Assembly: GCA_035495315.1 (NCBI GenBank)
Contig: DATJGF010000102.1
Coordinates: 1-8,763 of the forward strand
From: DATJGF01 sp035495315
Lineage (GTDB): Bacteria; Verrucomicrobiota; Verrucomicrobiia; Limisphaerales; UBA8199
DNA: 8,763 bases
Reading direction: 5' to 3'
The position numbers were made by a program, and so were the translations under genes. Position 1 is the first letter of the stretch; the number at the start of each line of letters is the position of its first letter. Positions 1 to 6,064 of this stretch are shown here, piece after piece. The notes beneath the pieces were generated by a model, which saw only the letters and a program-made list of their open reading frames with translations, did not search any database and was not told where the DNA came from.

Positions 1-440
1 CCTTGTTGAGCTGCTCCGCTGAGAAGGACAACGCGCGCGCTTTGATTGGATCGTCCCGCTGATTCCAGAAGTGGCAGGAGGCGCTGAGTTAGCGCGAACC
101 GGCTGAGATAGTTGAGAGCAAAAGTGGATTCGATACCTTCAGCCGTGAGTTGGCGGCGTCCCCGAACCGCTCCCGCGCCGAGAACCAAGTAATGAAGCTC
201 CGGATACAGGCTGGTGATTTCATCACCCAGGCGGTATGTCTCGCTCATGAGGCTCAAGTCAGCCTGCATGTACGTGATCTCCGCGTTTCTCGTCGCCTTC
301 TTGATTTCGCTTGCCGCTCGCTCTCCCTTCTCTCGGTCACGGCCCACCACGATCACCTGGTGCCCGGCGATGGCAAGGCCGTGAGCGACTTCCTTGCCGA
401 TTCCGTCGGTGCCTCCCGTCACTAGCGCGGTCTTGCTCAT
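1..440 (-). CDS. Short-chain dehydrogenase/reductase (SDR), partial
   Basis: This is the N-terminal 146 residues of an NAD(P)-dependent oxidoreductase; the C-terminal part lies beyond the left edge. The glycine-rich cofactor motif TGGTDGIG is at residues 8-15 after a beta strand (ALVTG). An acidic ADL motif is near residues 60-62, a variant of the NNAG motif reads LGAG at 87-90, the helix-4 Asn is in ALNYLS (N110), and the catalytic Ser would be near S141 (VVLLSG). The Tyr-Lys pair is outside the window. The overall style resembles retinol-dehydrogenase-like SDRs acting on alcohols or ketones of unknown identity. The start at 440 puts the first strand directly after MSK; an in-frame ATG at 452 would add four residues, and neither has a clear Shine-Dalgarno site. 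It is last in the minus-strand run behind the ECF41 sigma gene, 35 bp after the dehalogenase remnant, so co-transcription is likely. SDR genes are a typical target class of ECF41 sigma factors. Confidence 0.93.
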   Translation of the reverse strand, partial: MSKTALVTGGTDGIGKEVAHGLAIAGHQVIVVGRDREKGERAASEIKKATRNAEITYMQADLSLMSETYRLGDEITSLYPELHYLVLGAGAVRGRRQLTAEGIESTFALNYLSRFALTQRLLPLLESAGRSNQSARVVLLSGAAQQ

Positions 441-475
441 GGAATACTTCATTCGCGAGCGGCATAGTTGGCGCC

Positions 476-958
476 CTATCGGATGGATTTCACAAAGTTC
501 TGCAATGCGCTGCCAATCTCATGCGGAGAGTCTTCCTGCAGAAAATGCACCCCTTTGACGGTGATTTCAGTCTGGTTCGGCCAGGTCCGGCAAAACTCTA
601 ACGTGCGACCTCTGACAATAGCCCCAGGCTCGCCGATGATGAGCAGCTTCGGTATAGCGCTTTGGGACATGGCTTTCCCGTAGCTTTCAACGATCTCTGT
701 AACGTCCGCAGGCTCGCCTTGGATTGGAATTTGCCGCGGCCGAACCAGCGTTGGCAGCCGCGATTCGCGCTCGAGAAAGGGCGCACGATAGTTGGCCATC
801 TCCTCGTCGCTTAGTTTTCGAAACATTCCTCTGGGCAGAATCGTTTCAACGAAGAAGTTTTGGTCGAGCACCATCTGTTCGCCCTTCGGAGAACGCAGCG
901 CCCGGAACAAGCCCTCGGCTTCGCCGAAATCTTCCCATCGGCCTCTCGGCGTCTTCTC
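476..958 (-). pseudogene. Haloalkane dehalogenase remnant (LinB/DhaA type, C-terminal half)
   Basis: The translated product matches the C-terminal half of family II haloalkane dehalogenases, which hydrolyse carbon-halogen bonds with an alpha/beta-hydrolase fold. Recognisable stretches are WEDFGEAEGLFRAL (cap domain), LDQNFFVETILP, PRQIPIQGEPADV, EFCRTWPNQTEITV and GVHFLQEDSPHEIG. The last contains the catalytic histidine. Similarity begins around base 937, shortly after in-frame stops at 959-964. The half carrying the oxyanion-hole Asn, the Asp nucleophile with its Trp, and the Glu acid is missing, and the VOC gene ends only about 60 bp upstream, so there is no room for it. The only start before the homologous region ends is a TTG at 910. 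Full-length relatives are about 290-300 residues; about 155 remain. The reading frame after the break is intact, so the deletion may be recent, or a short product may be made. I infer it is not an active dehalogenase. Confidence 0.85.
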
Positions 959-969
959 TCATTAATAGA

Positions 970-996
970 GACCGGATAGCCCCCTGATTTGTGACA
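970..996 (-). promoter_or_regulatory. Candidate ECF41-dependent promoter, internal
   Basis: On the minus strand TGTCACA (996-990) is followed after exactly 16 nt by GGTC (973-970). The ECF41 promoter pattern, as I recall it, is TGTCACA-N16-CGTC, so this is a full -35 match with three of four bases at -10. It shares the 12-mer TGTCACAAATCA with the site ahead of the ECF41 sigma gene. It lies just after the VOC gene and directly before the dehalogenase remnant, so it could drive the remnant and the SDR gene separately from the upstream operon. Confidence 0.6.
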
Positions 997-1016
997 CCGA
1001 CACCTTTTCGAGAATG

Positions 1017-1460
1017 TCAGGAATTGTTCCTTGAGGAGCCGCTTTCCAAACAATTGATAGGCCTATCGTTGATGATGGTATAAAAATTTATGAGATTACC
1101 GTCGGGATCTCGAAAGATCATCGATCGGTTGCCCCACGGCTGGTTGCTCGGCTCCAGGACGAATTCCGTGACCAGGTGTCGCAGACGAGTGCGCTCTTTA
1201 TCCACGTCCTTGACTTCAAAGTCTAAAATCACGGAACGATTTGCCGCTGGAACAGCGGCACCTCCACCGAATATGTCCGCGCTTCGCTTGCTGCAAATGG
1301 CCAGCGCACCTTCGAGAAACTTGAATTCGACATATTCGTCACTTCCATCGGGGACAACGCCGGTGAGCTCTTCGTAAAATTTTGCCAGGGAGGGCACGTC
1401 TCGGGTCACGATCCTGGACTGCATGAGTTTCATTCCATCTTCGGAGAGGCGGTCGGCCAT
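1017..1460 (-). CDS. VOC family protein (glyoxalase/bleomycin-resistance/dioxygenase fold)
   Basis: A 147-residue single-subunit VOC protein. The paired beta-alpha-beta-beta-beta modules span about residues 13-129: QSRIVTRDVPSLAKFYEELTG opens the first, and PWGNRSMIFRDPDGNLINFY (108-127), a typical VOC ending, closes the second. Family members bind a metal and act as lyases, dioxygenases or drug-binding proteins; the substrate cannot be read here. The start at 1460 lies 7 bp after the DoxX stop, consistent with translational coupling. Relatives usually begin at the equivalent of MKLMQSR, so the in-frame ATG at 1433 is a serious alternative; both have only GGA-like bases placed too close for a good ribosome site. 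A polar tail of about 18 residues (after FYTIIND) has no obvious function. Third gene of the ECF41 run. Confidence 0.9.
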   Translation of the reverse strand: MADRLSEDGMKLMQSRIVTRDVPSLAKFYEELTGVVPDGSDEYVEFKFLEGALAICSKRSADIFGGGAAVPAANRSVILDFEVKDVDKERTRLRHLVTEFVLEPSNQPWGNRSMIFRDPDGNLINFYTIINDRPINCLESGSSRNNS

Positions 1461-1467
1461 TCCCCAG

Positions 1468-1941
1468 CTAAAGGGACAAATCTGCGCTTGGGCTCGCAGA
1501 CTTGCGGATCTTGCTCCGAGATCCCTCTGAACCTCGTTCGATGGAGTGTCCGCTTCCGAATGAGCCCATAGCTATTCTGAGGGAGGCCAACTGGTTCCAA
1601 TAGCGGTATGAGAAAATTGCGAATGACAATATGACTAATGGAATAAGAGCTTTCGGACCTTCCCCAGAACAGAGGTGGCTGTAAGCGGCACCAACCAGAT
1701 TAAAAGTGAAGCCTGCGTAGGCCCACTCCTTGAGCCTGGGGGACTTGTCACTGAGAATCGCCACCGCGCCCAGGAGTTTGGCGGCACCCAGGAATCTAAT
1801 GAGGTAGAACGGGAAGCCCAATTGCGCCATCCCCTTGACGATGGGAGGCACGGCTACTGAATACCCAATCCCGCTCGCAATCATTGGAACAGTGAACAGA
1901 AGTGTAAAGGTCCAGTACAGGTTTTTGATTCTCGATTGCAT
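1468..1941 (-). CDS. DoxX-like family membrane protein
   Basis: A 157-residue integral membrane protein with four predicted helices at about residues 7-29, 45-63, 73-91 and 97-113. The features LGAAKLLGA in helix 2, EWAYAGF before helix 3 and a Ser-rich turn after helix 3 (SHLCSGEG) are typical of the DoxX-like (DoxX_2) family. DoxX relatives have been linked to quinone-related oxidation and redox defence, but the reaction of this subgroup is not established. The last ~38 residues form a basic, Ser/Arg-rich cytoplasmic tail that most relatives of about 120-130 residues lack. A GAGG ribosome site lies 11 nt before the ATG, one of the few clear ones in the window. The gene follows the ECF41 sigma by 27 bp and precedes the VOC gene by 7 bp, so the three very likely form one operon. 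Confidence 0.9.
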   Translation of the reverse strand: MQSRIKNLYWTFTLLFTVPMIASGIGYSVAVPPIVKGMAQLGFPFYLIRFLGAAKLLGAVAILSDKSPRLKEWAYAGFTFNLVGAAYSHLCSGEGPKALIPLVILSFAIFSYRYWNQLASLRIAMGSFGSGHSIERGSEGSRSKIRKSASPSADLSL

Positions 1942-1968
1942 AATATGTTATTCCTCGGAGGTTTTGCC

Positions 1969-2859
1969 TCACTCGGTTACAAAGGGTTCGCGTCGAATAT
2001 GGCGCAGCTTGTCCGGATTGGTGATGATGAAGAGGGAGTGAACGCGCCCATGTCGAATTCCAAAGGCCATCACGCGCAACACCTGATTTCCTTCGAAACT
2101 GATAATCCCGGGCAATGCGTTAACGGCAGCGTGTCGAAGCACCTGCGTCTTGCTGCCGAATTTCTTCCTCGCCCCTAGGAGCAAGCGCGCCACGTGGTCC
2201 GCGCCCAGGATTGGCCTCAAGACCGCCCGCGCTTTGCCGCCGCCGTCGGATACCAGCACGACATCCTTCGCCAACAATAACAGCAATCCTTCGACATTGC
2301 CGGTTAACACTGCCTGTTCAAATTGCTGGATTAATTCCTCGGCTTCCTCAGGCGAGGCGTCAAAACGAGGGCGACGTTCTTCGACACTCTTGCGAGCACG
2401 GGCCAGAATTTGCCGGCAATTGGACTCTGTCTTCTCAACGATGGGAGCAATTTCTGAAAATTCGTAGCCGAAGACTTCACGCAACACGAAGACGGCCCGT
2501 TCAGTGGGAGTCAGTGTCTCCAGCAAAACCAGGAACGCCAAGGAGAGAGAATCCGACAGCTTCGCGTTTTCGCCAGGATCAACTCCCATGCCAGCGACTA
2601 ACGGTTCCGGCAGCCATGGCCCCACGTAGGTTTCTCGTTGAACGCGGGCCGACTTCAGATGATTTATGCACAGACGGGTGACGACCGTGGCAAGCCAGGC
2701 TTTGGGCGATTCAACCTTGGCTTGTTCGCAGTTTTGCCAGCGGAGGAAGGTTTCCTGCATCATGTCCTCGGCATCCATAACCGTGCCCAACATTCGGTAC
2801 GCAATCGAAAAAAGGAGGGCTTTATGCTCGTTGAATGCACTTATGGAGTCAGCAACCAT
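1969..2859 (-). CDS. ECF41-type RNA polymerase sigma factor with fused SnoaL-like regulatory domain
   Basis: A 296-residue sigma-70 family factor. Sigma-2 covers about residues 7-72 (AEDMMQETFLRW is the core-binding helix) and sigma-4 about 108-160 (LTPTERAVFVLREVFGYEFSEIA, then the helix-turn-helix). A C-terminal domain of about 130 residues with a SnoaL/NTF2-like fold follows. The three motifs diagnostic of ECF41 are all present: WLPEP (82-86) in the linker, DGGGK (205-209) and NPDKL (281-285). In this group the fused C-terminal domain regulates the sigma factor in place of a separate anti-sigma, and the usual target is a neighbouring carboxymuconolactone decarboxylase, oxidoreductase or epimerase; here the neighbours are DoxX, VOC and SDR genes. 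I chose the ATG at 2859 (MVADSISAFN) because homology begins there. An ATG 108 bp upstream would fall at the end of the likely promoter and add 36 residues unlike the family. Ribosome site weak (AAGA). Confidence 0.95.
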   Translation of the reverse strand: MVADSISAFNEHKALLFSIAYRMLGTVMDAEDMMQETFLRWQNCEQAKVESPKAWLATVVTRLCINHLKSARVQRETYVGPWLPEPLVAGMGVDPGENAKLSDSLSLAFLVLLETLTPTERAVFVLREVFGYEFSEIAPIVEKTESNCRQILARARKSVEERRPRFDASPEEAEELIQQFEQAVLTGNVEGLLLLLAKDVVLVSDGGGKARAVLRPILGADHVARLLLGARKKFGSKTQVLRHAAVNALPGIISFEGNQVLRVMAFGIRHGRVHSLFIITNPDKLRHIRREPFVTE

Positions 2860-2962
2860 AATTCTTTTAAGATAGTTCAATTGACGAAGTTCAACTCCAC
2901 CGAAGATGGGAGACAGCCCCGGTATTTGGATCGGACGGCCTTTGTGTTCATTCAACAAACAA

Positions 2963-2989
2963 GACAAGTGGGCGAGGTGATTTGTGACA
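2963..2989 (-). promoter_or_regulatory. Candidate ECF41 autoregulatory promoter
   Basis: Minus-strand TGTCACA (2989-2983) is followed after exactly 16 nt by TGTC (2966-2963), close to the remembered ECF41 consensus TGTCACA-N16-CGTC. It sits about 104 bp before the chosen sigma start and would make the sigma-DoxX-VOC operon self-activating. Transcription would begin around 2955, which excludes the upstream ATG at 2967 as the start codon. Confidence 0.65.
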
Positions 2990-3224
2990 TCTCAGCAAAT
3001 CCACACTCCCGCGCTTTCGCCCGATTCAACCAACCAGGGTGTTTGCGAATGTTTTCTCAGTTCTATTCGCCCGCGAGAAGATTGGCGGTGGTCCGGGTGA
3101 ATAGTTGGCGGCATCGTTGCCGACTCAGCGCCTCATTTTGCAATGGGCACGTGGAATCCGGTTACTTTCCAGGACAAGATTCCGTCGATGCCTGTCGCCG
3201 TCGCACTTTCGCTCCTTGAAGGGA
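2990..3224. other. Intergenic stretch without a recognised gene
   Basis: Together with the sigma leader, about 365 bp here lacks a gene. A perfect short hairpin, CGGCA-TCGT-TGCCG, lies at 3109-3122, and a weaker GGAATC/GATTCC pair at 3153-3158 and 3178-3183. Neither is followed by a T tract, so I do not call a terminator for the acetyltransferase gene, although one must end somewhere here. The short open frames show no recognisable protein. Confidence 0.5.
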
Positions 3225-3695
3225 TTAGAGGGCATCGGACGGGAGCCTCATAAAGAATAGATCCGTGATTTTCTGCGCTCCCAATCCTTCGTAAAAGGCA
3301 GCGGCAAGGTCGTTCGCATGATAAACGGACCAGATCATCTCCTGTGCATCTGACGCTCGCGCAACTGCTGCCACTGCCATCATCAAGCCTCTGCCAACTC
3401 CTTGCTTCCGGGCCTTGGCATCCACGTACAGATCCACAATGTGCAGATTTCGAAAGGCACCGTCCGAATCGTAGCCAAAATGGTAAAGCAGGTAGCCGAT
3501 GACACGGCCTTTTTCTTCCGCCACCAGACCCTCAAAAGCAGGCCGCAAACCGAAGCCATCGCGCAGGTATGCCTCAGCGGTCAGCTTGAAATCGGTCCGA
3601 TCCCCAAGACCGCGCAGGTAACCGGCAAACTGATTTGCTAAGCTACCGATGGCGGGCGCGTCTGAGGCCAGCGCGGCTCGGATCGTGAATCCCAT
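3225..3695 (-). CDS. GNAT family N-acetyltransferase
   Basis: A 156-residue acetyl-CoA-dependent acetyltransferase with a single GNAT fold. Strand 1 is FTIRAALASD (3-12). The central strand and acetyl-CoA pyrophosphate loop read LHIVDLYVDAKARKQGVGRG (84-103), with the R-K-Q-G-V-G form of the Q/R-x-x-G-x-G/A motif. The C-terminal W-S-V-Y-x-x-N-D-L-A-A-A-F-Y-E-x-L-G-A stretch (132-140 region) is the usual end of the fold with its conserved Asn and Tyr. The order resembles spermidine/spermine and small-amine acetyltransferases, but the acceptor cannot be read from sequence. It appears to stand alone: 132 bp separate it from the glycogen-binding gene upstream, and a long inverted repeat lies just ahead of its start. 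The ATG at 3695 gives the expected N-terminus but has no clear Shine-Dalgarno site. Confidence 0.93.
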   Translation of the reverse strand: MGFTIRAALASDAPAIGSLANQFAGYLRGLGDRTDFKLTAEAYLRDGFGLRPAFEGLVAEEKGRVIGYLLYHFGYDSDGAFRNLHIVDLYVDAKARKQGVGRGLMMAVAAVARASDAQEMIWSVYHANDLAAAFYEGLGAQKITDLFFMRLPSDAL

Positions 3696-3715
3696 AGCTA
3701 CAAAATCTTTTTTGG

Positions 3716-3749
3716 CGTGTTTGGTTTCCGGGAGTTAAGAACCAACACG
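3716..3749 (-). repeat. Inverted repeat in acetyltransferase leader
   Basis: CGTGTTTGGTT (3716-3726) and AACCAACACG (3740-3749) pair over ten positions with one bulged T and a 13-nt loop. It sits 21-54 bp before the acetyltransferase ATG. No T tract follows on the minus strand (the next bases are CCAAAAAAG), so it is more likely an operator or leader hairpin than a terminator. Confidence 0.45.
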
Positions 3750-3827
3750 AGGCGCTTCGACCCTGTAGCAAGAATTGGCAACTTCCAGAGCAGAGCAGTA
3801 TAGTTCAAATGGATCATTTCTTGAGCC

Positions 3828-4259
3828 TCACTTCGTTTGAGCAAAAAGCAGAAAAATGCGCGGTCCTCTGGCAGTCATCAATTGATGTTGTCGCTCCTCA
3901 AAATCCTCGGGTACGGCCCGCCCGTCGCAGTTTTTGTCTGGCGCTGGAACGCCATCAACCAAGAGCATATAACGGTGGGTGCGGTTTCCGGGAATTCCAT
4001 CGAGCCTGAGTTGCCATGTATCTGTGACCTCGTCCCGCGTGAACGGTAGCGCGCGCCAACCAGTGAAGGTCCCCGCCACTTCAACAGAGACAGGTCGTGG
4101 AGTGTCCGGGGGAGGTTGCCACCGGAAAATCTTGCTAAAGATCGGGCCGCTCCTGGAAGTGGCCTTTCGCTGGGCAATTCGATTGATGGCATCATTCGGG
4201 GAAGACCCATCGTTTCGATGCGGGCATGCGCTGTGGAGGTTGTCGAACGAACTAATCAT
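3828..4259 (-). CDS. Small protein with AMPK/CBM48-like glycogen-binding domain
   Basis: A 143-residue soluble protein with no signal peptide or membrane segment. Residues about 57-118 form an early-set beta-sandwich of the AMPK-beta/isoamylase N-terminal type: VSVEVAGTFTGW, then DTWQLRLDGIP, then HRYMLLVDGVPAPD. Trp68 and Trp82 correspond to the aromatic residues expected to stack on alpha-glucan. In other proteins this module places enzymes or kinases on glycogen or starch; here it stands alone, and no glycogen enzyme is visible nearby. The first ~50 residues are polar and unlike the domain, with a short basic stretch (RIAQRKATSRSG). Similar small isolated proteins occur in other bacteria, with unknown role. 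The ATG at 4259 lacks a Shine-Dalgarno site; an in-frame internal start cannot be excluded, since the N-terminal part is not conserved. Confidence 0.82.
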   Translation of the reverse strand: MISSFDNLHSACPHRNDGSSPNDAINRIAQRKATSRSGPIFSKIFRWQPPPDTPRPVSVEVAGTFTGWRALPFTRDEVTDTWQLRLDGIPGNRTHRYMLLVDGVPAPDKNCDGRAVPEDFEERQHQLMTARGPRIFLLFAQTK

Positions 4260-4347
4260 TATTTCAGAAGTAAATGTTCATCTACCACTGTCTCGTCGTG
4301 AATACCGTGCTCATCCTTACAACTAATTCACCTCGAACTCGGTTGCC

Positions 4348-4374
4348 CCGGCTCAAATAGAAATGGCGAGCCGG
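4348..4374. repeat. Inverted repeat CCGGCTC / GAGCCGG
   Basis: Perfect 7-bp arms at 4348-4354 and 4368-4374 enclose 13 nt, about 90-115 bp ahead of the glycogen-binding gene. Neither strand has a following T tract. It could be an operator or leader structure for that gene, or chance. Confidence 0.3.
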
Positions 4375-4402
4375 AGCGTCAGTTCGAAGTCCCGCTACGG
4401 TG

Positions 4403-4444
4403 AAAAAAAGACCATCAGTGGAAGCTCCTTGTGCCCCACTGATG
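4403..4444 (-). terminator. Rho-independent terminator of the lactonase-like gene
   Basis: On the minus strand CATCAGTGG (4444-4436) pairs perfectly with CCACTGATG (4421-4413) across a 14-nt loop. After GTC comes a run of seven T (4409-4403). It starts 18 bp after the propeller stop codon and separates that gene from the glycogen-binding gene. Confidence 0.85.
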
Positions 4445-4462
4445 TGTGTTTTCGTTTTGCTC

Positions 4463-5569
4463 CTACTGGCCTGCGAGGCCGGCCGCGCTAGTGGGGATCC
4501 CGTTCAGGACCATCCGAGGCTCGAGCGAGCCATTTGGCTTCACCGTAAAGGCGTGAAGCGTCCCATTTCCATTGGCCAGGTTATAGAGGAATCGGCCATC
4601 ATGGCTCTGAGCCATATCAACCGGGTGACTACCGTCCCCTGTCACAGCCGTCCGACCGTCCGCATCCAGCAATTCAAGGCTCCCATTGTGACCGACCCGG
4701 AAGCCGGAAATTGAACCACTTCCAGCATTGGCCGTATAGATAAAGCGGCCATCATGAGAAGCGAGCAGCCAACACGCGGCGGTCTGCTCCGTTGGCACAG
4801 CCCCGCTGATCACCGCCAGGTTGCCGTCGTCGGAAACGGTATACGAAGAGGCAGAGCCACTGCCGGCTTCCGATACGAAGAGTCGATCCTCGCGGCTTAC
4901 ATCAAAGCCGAACGGAGTGGTCCCGACAGATTGAAAAGTTTTAAGGCCGTCGGCCAATCCATCGTCCTCGACATGGAAAGTATCGATTAAGCCCGTCACA
5001 CGCTCGGTAACGACAAGTGTATCGCCATCGCGAGTGAACGAGACTTGAGCGGGTCCAGTGTTGTCACCGCTCAGGGTCTGGGTCGAATCGGGCAATGCCA
5101 ATAGTTTGCCGTTGGCGAAGATGAAAGCGGTGATGTTGTCTTTGTCGCCAACGCCACCGCCAGCGTTCAGAACGTACAATAAGTTGTGTCGAAGGGCCAA
5201 ACTCACGGGCATATGGCCGCCGGAATCCACTTTGTCGGCGAGCGACAATCCTCCATCATGGTTAACCGCCAGGACCGAGATTTCGCTGCTACCAGCATTG
5301 CAGACGAACACCCAATGACCGTCCCGGCTCAGGACGATTGAGCCCTGGCTGGACAATCCAGCCCCTGCTCCGGCCCCTCCCGTGGCGAAACTGCCGGCTC
5401 CAGTGAGTCCACCGCTTTGCGACCTGTGGAAGGCGATTACATGGTTGGCACCTGCGGCGTTGTCCATCGTGTAAAGTGCTCCGCCTTCATCGCCCCTGGC
5501 CGATGGGGCCAGCAACGCCAAACCAAATGCCAATCCGCTGCAGTAACGTAATAATGATGTGAATTTCAT
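4463..5569 (-). CDS. Secreted lactonase-family beta-propeller protein
   Basis: A 368-residue exported protein. The N-terminus has a basic start, a hydrophobic core (YCSGLAFGLALLAPSA) and likely cleavage near residue 26. The rest consists of repeated propeller blades of the lactonase family (6-phosphogluconolactonase-like, seven-bladed). Each blade carries a version of S-x-D-G-x-x-x-Y/F-x-x-N-A-G-S-x-x-I-S-x-F-x-V-x-x-x-G-x-L: clear copies are near residues 81-110, 121-155, 175-205, 222-252, 268-300 and 320-350. The cytosolic relatives open the 6-phosphogluconolactone ring, but secreted members of this length are mostly uncharacterised and may only bind ligands. No catalytic residue can be assigned by eye. 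It is transcribed alone: a strong terminator follows, and a 177-bp region with unusual structure separates it from the anti-sigma gene. An AAGG lies only 1 nt before the ATG, too close for a normal ribosome site. Confidence 0.9.
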   Translation of the reverse strand: MKFTSLLRYCSGLAFGLALLAPSARGDEGGALYTMDNAAGANHVIAFHRSQSGGLTGAGSFATGGAGAGAGLSSQGSIVLSRDGHWVFVCNAGSSEISVLAVNHDGGLSLADKVDSGGHMPVSLALRHNLLYVLNAGGGVGDKDNITAFIFANGKLLALPDSTQTLSGDNTGPAQVSFTRDGDTLVVTERVTGLIDTFHVEDDGLADGLKTFQSVGTTPFGFDVSREDRLFVSEAGSGSASSYTVSDDGNLAVISGAVPTEQTAACWLLASHDGRFIYTANAGSGSISGFRVGHNGSLELLDADGRTAVTGDGSHPVDMAQSHDGRFLYNLANGNGTLHAFTVKPNGSLEPRMVLNGIPTSAAGLAGQ

Positions 5570-5590
5570 ACCTTGTCAGAACTTCTGGTT

Positions 5591-5716
5591 TTCTCGTTCA
5601 ATTGCCGGAATTAGTTTTGCGCCCGAGCGCAAGTATTCCGGATTTTTTTCATGTGCATGTCCGCCTCAGTCACATCTAGTGGCCAGGCAGCCGCACACTG
5701 CAAAGTCGAACGAGAA
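5591..5716. repeat. Wide inverted repeat around the orphan hairpin
   Basis: TTCTCGTTC (5591-5599) and GAACGAGAA (5708-5716) are perfect 9-bp inverted arms 108 bp apart. Allowing a two-base bulge, GG (5587-5588) also pairs with CC (5717-5718). The enclosed segment contains the hairpin and T tract at 5605-5649. No target-site duplication is seen at the ends, so a small inverted-repeat element is possible but unproven; a structured RNA is the other option. Confidence 0.35.
5605..5649 (+). terminator. Terminator-like hairpin facing the plus strand, no gene upstream
   Basis: CCGGAAT (5605-5611) pairs with ATTCCGG (5635-5641), and inside it TTGCGC (5617-5622) pairs with GCGCAA (5627-5632) over a CCGA loop, with a small internal loop between the stems. 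A run of seven T follows (5643-5649). As a structure it is a good intrinsic terminator for plus-strand transcription, but the only plus-strand DNA upstream is antisense to the propeller gene. On the minus strand the hairpin would sit in the propeller leader without a U tract. Confidence 0.6.
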
Positions 5717-5746
5717 CCAAATTCCTTACAACAACATTGACGAGGT

Positions 5747-6010
5747 TTAAGAGCGAGGATTCTTCAGCGCCTCTTCCAGGCGTTTGCGTATTTGTTCTTT
5801 GGCGTCCGGCGAAAGTTTCTCGGCCGATGTATTTTGAGTCTCGATGGCTAATCCCTTCGCGGCTTTGCGAAGGACTTGGACCTGGCTTGCGTAGCGCCGG
5901 CACCAAACGCAGTAAAGCAAATGAAAGCGCACCGCCAGGCTTCGGTACCACGGAAGCTTGGTGTCCATGGATTGGGATACCAGTCGGGTGATTTGCCGGC
6001 AGTTTAGCAT
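5747..6010 (-). CDS. Zinc-finger anti-sigma factor (ZAS type)
   Basis: An 87-residue soluble protein with the ZAS signature: Cys4 near the N-terminus, then H30-x3-C34-x2-C37 (HLLYCVWC) in the helix that normally binds zinc and clasps the sigma factor. The sequence MLNCRQITRLVSQSMD followed by LAVRFHLLYCVWCRRY is typical of the small anti-sigmas paired with TIGR02943-type sigma factors. The remainder is a short charged helix (about 64-83) with no membrane segment, so it should act in the cytoplasm, possibly sensing thiol stress or metal through the cysteines. It lies 54 bp downstream of the ECF sigma gene on the same strand, so the two are probably co-transcribed. No Shine-Dalgarno site is visible before the ATG. 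Confidence 0.87.
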   Translation of the reverse strand: MLNCRQITRLVSQSMDTKLPWYRSLAVRFHLLYCVWCRRYASQVQVLRKAAKGLAIETQNTSAEKLSPDAKEQIRKRLEEALKNPRS

Positions 6011-6064
6011 ATTATGGGTTCGTCGATTTACACTACCAGATCCCTGGTGGTCTCGCCGTGTTGT

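Noticed and set aside
811..1053. Minus-strand open frame of 80 codons over the dehalogenase break
   Set aside because: Its translation is Arg/Cys-rich and unrelated to dehalogenases; the family match is in a different frame.
2860..2967. 36-residue N-terminal extension of the ECF41 sigma factor
   Set aside because: It would start inside or next to the predicted promoter and before the likely transcript start, and the extra residues are unlike the family.
2638..3219. Plus-strand open frame of 193 codons across the sigma gene start and the gap beyond it
   Set aside because: Most of it is antisense to the well-supported ECF41 sigma gene, and its translation has no recognisable domain or ribosome site.
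3101..3253. Short plus-strand frame containing MGTWNPVTFQDKIPSM
   Set aside because: The peptide looks protein-like at first sight, but it is about 50 codons at most, overlaps the acetyltransferase end, and matches no family I recognise.
4640..4646. A third TGTCACA, on the plus strand
   Set aside because: It lies inside the propeller gene in antisense, and no xGTC follows at 16 nt, so it is probably chance.
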